NCBI GenBank assembly: GCA_003694825.1
Contig: RFJS01000276.1
Span: 1-7,517, forward strand
Length of the DNA: 7,517 bases
Source of the DNA: Verrucomicrobiota bacterium
Lineage (GTDB): Bacteria; Verrucomicrobiota; Verrucomicrobiia; Opitutales; Opitutaceae
Reading direction: 5' to 3'
Part shown: piece by piece, positions 5,641 through 7,517 of the stretch
How the letters are laid out: each line of letters opens with the position of its first letter
How positions within the stretch are numbered: position 1 is the first letter of the stretch
Position numbers and translations under genes: made by a program
The notes under the pieces: model-generated
Database searches by the model: none
Told to the model about the DNA's origin: nothing
Seen by the model: only the letters and a program-made list of their open reading frames with translations

Positions 5641-7517
5641 ATGCCGAAAATCATGGCCAACGCGAAGTCCGAAACAAATCCGCAGCCTCCGGAGTGGGCG
5701 CAGAGCCTCGCCCGATTCCTGCTCGAGGAGCAGGGGGTCGAAGCCGTGCGCGTCGATCCGGCCGGCCGCAAGCTGGCGGTGGCGACGCTCGGGCAGGTGG
5801 ACGCGGAGGCGCTTCGCGAAAAGCTCCAGGCGGTGATCGAGCTGCACCGGGCGGCGTTCGAGGCAGCGCGAAGCGAGGATCTGCAGGCGCCGGCGGGATT
5901 TCAGATCCGCCAGGATGAGGCGGGAACGACACTGCAGATGGAGACGTGCGCCACGGCACCGGGCTTTTTCAAGTGGCGGGAGTGGGAGTGGCCGGAGGAC
6001 GAGGCGGAAACGGCGACGCCGGAGTGGAAGACGCTGGCGGTGCTGGCGTCGGTTTGCGGAGTGGTGGCGCTGGCGGCCTTTGTGCTCGAGCGGATGGGTG
6101 CCGGACCGTTCTGGCTGCCCCATGCGCTCTATGTCGTGGCGATGATTGCCGGCGGTTGGGATGCGATCGGCGATGTCCGCGAGAAACTGCCGAGGGGCGA
6201 GATGGACATCCACTTCCTCATGCTCGCCGTGGCGGTGGGGGCCAGCCTGGTGGGCGCTTTCGGCGAGGGGGCGCTGTTGTTGTTTCTCTTCTCCATGTCG
6301 AGCGCGTTGGAGGAGTTTGCGCTCCATCGGACGCAGCGGGAGATCAACGCACTGCTGCATGCCGCTCCGAAGACCGCCACCCGGCTGCGGGACGATGGCG
6401 AGCCGGAGACGGTGCCGGTGTCGAGCCTTCGGGTGGGCGACCGGGTGCTGGTGAGGCCGGGGGAGCAGTTCCCGGTCGATGGCGTGGTGCTGCAGGGGCG
6501 GACCGCGGCGGACGAGGCGAACCTCTCCGGCGAATCCCGCCCCGTGGAGAAGGATGTCGGCGACGAGGTCGCCGGCGGCACGCTCAACCTCTGGGGGGCG
6601 GCCGAGATCCGCGTCCTGCGGCCGGCGGAGAAGAGCGCGCTGCAGCGGATCATCGCGCTGATCCGGCATGCGCAGAAGCTGCGGGAGCCGAGCGAGCGGT
6701 TTACCGACAAGTTTGGCGGGCGCTACACGTATCTGGTGCTCGGGGTGTGCGCCGCGATGTTCTTTGTGTGGTGGCTCGGCCTGGGCATTCCCGCCTTCCG
6801 CGGCGAAGCCGGGCAGACATCGGCCTTTTACCGGGCGATGACCCTGCTGGTGGTGATGAGCCCGTGTGCGCTGGTTCTCTCCATTCCCTCGGCGATTCTG
6901 GCGGCGATCGCGTGGGGGGCGAGGCACGGCATCCTCTACCGCGGCGGTGCGGCGATCGAGAAGCTCGCCGAGGTAAATGTCGTGGCCCTGGACAAGACGG
7001 GCACGCTCACGACCGGTGAGCTGTCGGTGGTCGGGATCGAAAGCTTTCCCGCGGGGCGCGAGCGCGAGGTGCTGGAGATCGCCTTCGCGCTGGAGAGCAA
7101 TTCCCACCATCCGATCGCCAGGGCGATCGTGGCCTATGGGCGGCGCCAGGGACTGCGGGCGGAGAGTGTGGAGGCGTTTCACTCCCTGACGGGGAAGGGC
7201 GTCGCGGGCACGGTGCGTGAGGCGAGCGCGCTGCTCGGACGCCGCGAGTTGATGGACGAGGGGCCGTTGCGCGAGTGGATCCGGACGATTCCGGCTCCGG
7301 GGCCGGAGATCTCCGAGGTGTGGATCCTTCACGGCGAATTGATCGGCCGGATCCTGCTCAAGGACGAGATCCGCCGGGAGTCCCGTGCGGTGCTGGCCGA
7401 GCTGAAGCGGCGTTCCATCCGCACGGTGATGTTGACGGGCGACCGGCGGCACACGGCCGAGGCGGTGGCCCGGGAGATCGGTATCGACGAGGTGCGGGCC
7501 GGCCTGCTCCCGGAGGA
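5641..7517 (+). CDS. Heavy-metal P1B-type ATPase, SPC motif (3' end beyond window)
   Basis: The first 625 residues of an inner-membrane metal efflux pump are visible. Residues 18-68 resemble a metal-binding HMA fold but lack its CxxC pair. C103 and an acidic Trp-rich stretch (110-122) follow. Four hydrophobic segments (about 130-150, 157-175, 190-207, 209-222) precede the actuator domain; GG 171-172 matches the double-glycine kink of the second helix. The actuator loop reads LSGES (295-299). Two more segments (about 362-382, 398-424) follow, the second with SPC (407-409) in place of CPC. The P domain has phosphorylated D451 in DKTGTLT and TGD (599-601). The N domain has SHHP (488-491) and GKG (518-520). 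SPC is typical of the P1B-4 class (CoaT, CtpD, PfeT; Co2+ or Fe2+ export), but the confirming HEGG motif would lie past the window end. Start is ATG 5641, or ATG 5653; neither has a clear Shine-Dalgarno. Confidence 0.93.
   Translation, partial: MPKIMANAKSETNPQPPEWAQSLARFLLEEQGVEAVRVDPAGRKLAVATLGQVDAEALREKLQAVIELHRAAFEAARSEDLQAPAGFQIRQDEAGTTLQMETCATAPGFFKWREWEWPEDEAETATPEWKTLAVLASVCGVVALAAFVLERMGAGPFWLPHALYVVAMIAGGWDAIGDVREKLPRGEMDIHFLMLAVAVGASLVGAFGEGALLLFLFSMSSALEEFALHRTQREINALLHAAPKTATRLRDDGEPETVPVSSLRVGDRVLVRPGEQFPVDGVVLQGRTAADEANLSGESRPVEKDVGDEVAGGTLNLWGAAEIRVLRPAEKSALQRIIALIRHAQKLREPSERFTDKFGGRYTYLVLGVCAAMFFVWWLGLGIPAFRGEAGQTSAFYRAMTLLVVMSPCALVLSIPSAILAAIAWGARHGILYRGGAAIEKLAEVNVVALDKTGTLTTGELSVVGIESFPAGREREVLEIAFALESNSHHPIARAIVAYGRRQGLRAESVEAFHSLTGKGVAGTVREASALLGRRELMDEGPLREWIRTIPAPGPEISEVWILHGELIGRILLKDEIRRESRAVLAELKRRSIRTVMLTGDRRHTAEAVAREIGIDEVRAGLLPE

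Noticed and set aside
4186..7452. A 1088-codon open frame on the minus strand spanning the helicase and the antisense of the metal ATPase
   Set aside because: Its product is Arg/Pro/His/Ala-rich with no domain motif. It lies antisense to the ATPase and out of frame with the helicase, both of which have full motif sets. It is a GC-driven shadow.

Overview
This is a GC-rich bacterial window in which nearly every reading frame is open, so genes were called by protein motifs and not by ORF length. The taxonomy cannot be fixed from sequence alone. High GC, weak or absent Shine-Dalgarno sequences before most starts, and the gene mix would fit a Verrucomicrobia (Opitutaceae-like) or similar PVC-group chromosome, but that is a low-confidence inference. 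No rRNA, tRNA, CRISPR array, insertion sequence or phage gene was recognised.

Layout. At the left edge is the last 22 codons of an unidentified plus-strand gene (stop at 68-70), closed by a good intrinsic terminator (116-153). Bases 154-298 hold no gene. From 299 to 5579 five genes run on the minus strand. In transcription order they are a DinG/XPD-type Fe-S DNA helicase (5579-3513), a PP2C-family Ser/Thr phosphatase (3474-2767), a small two-repeat TPR protein (2576-2271), a GT1-family glycosyltransferase (2127-820) and a single-domain response regulator (718-299). From 5641 to the right edge, divergent from the helicase, runs a heavy-metal P1B-type ATPase on the plus strand. It is cut off by the window end after 625 codons and carries an SPC transport motif.

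How the genes may work together. The helicase and phosphatase are 38 bp apart and probably share a transcript. The TPR, glycosyltransferase and response-regulator genes have gaps of 101-190 bp containing inverted repeats, so they may be separate units. The phosphatase and the lone receiver domain both point to phospho-signalling, but no kinase is present. The metal ATPase is divergent and probably functionally unrelated. The region looks like ordinary chromosomal housekeeping and accessory genes. The least explained DNA is the non-coding sequence, especially the symmetry-rich 143 bp before the glycosyltransferase gene. I did not find a convincing undescribed multi-gene system.
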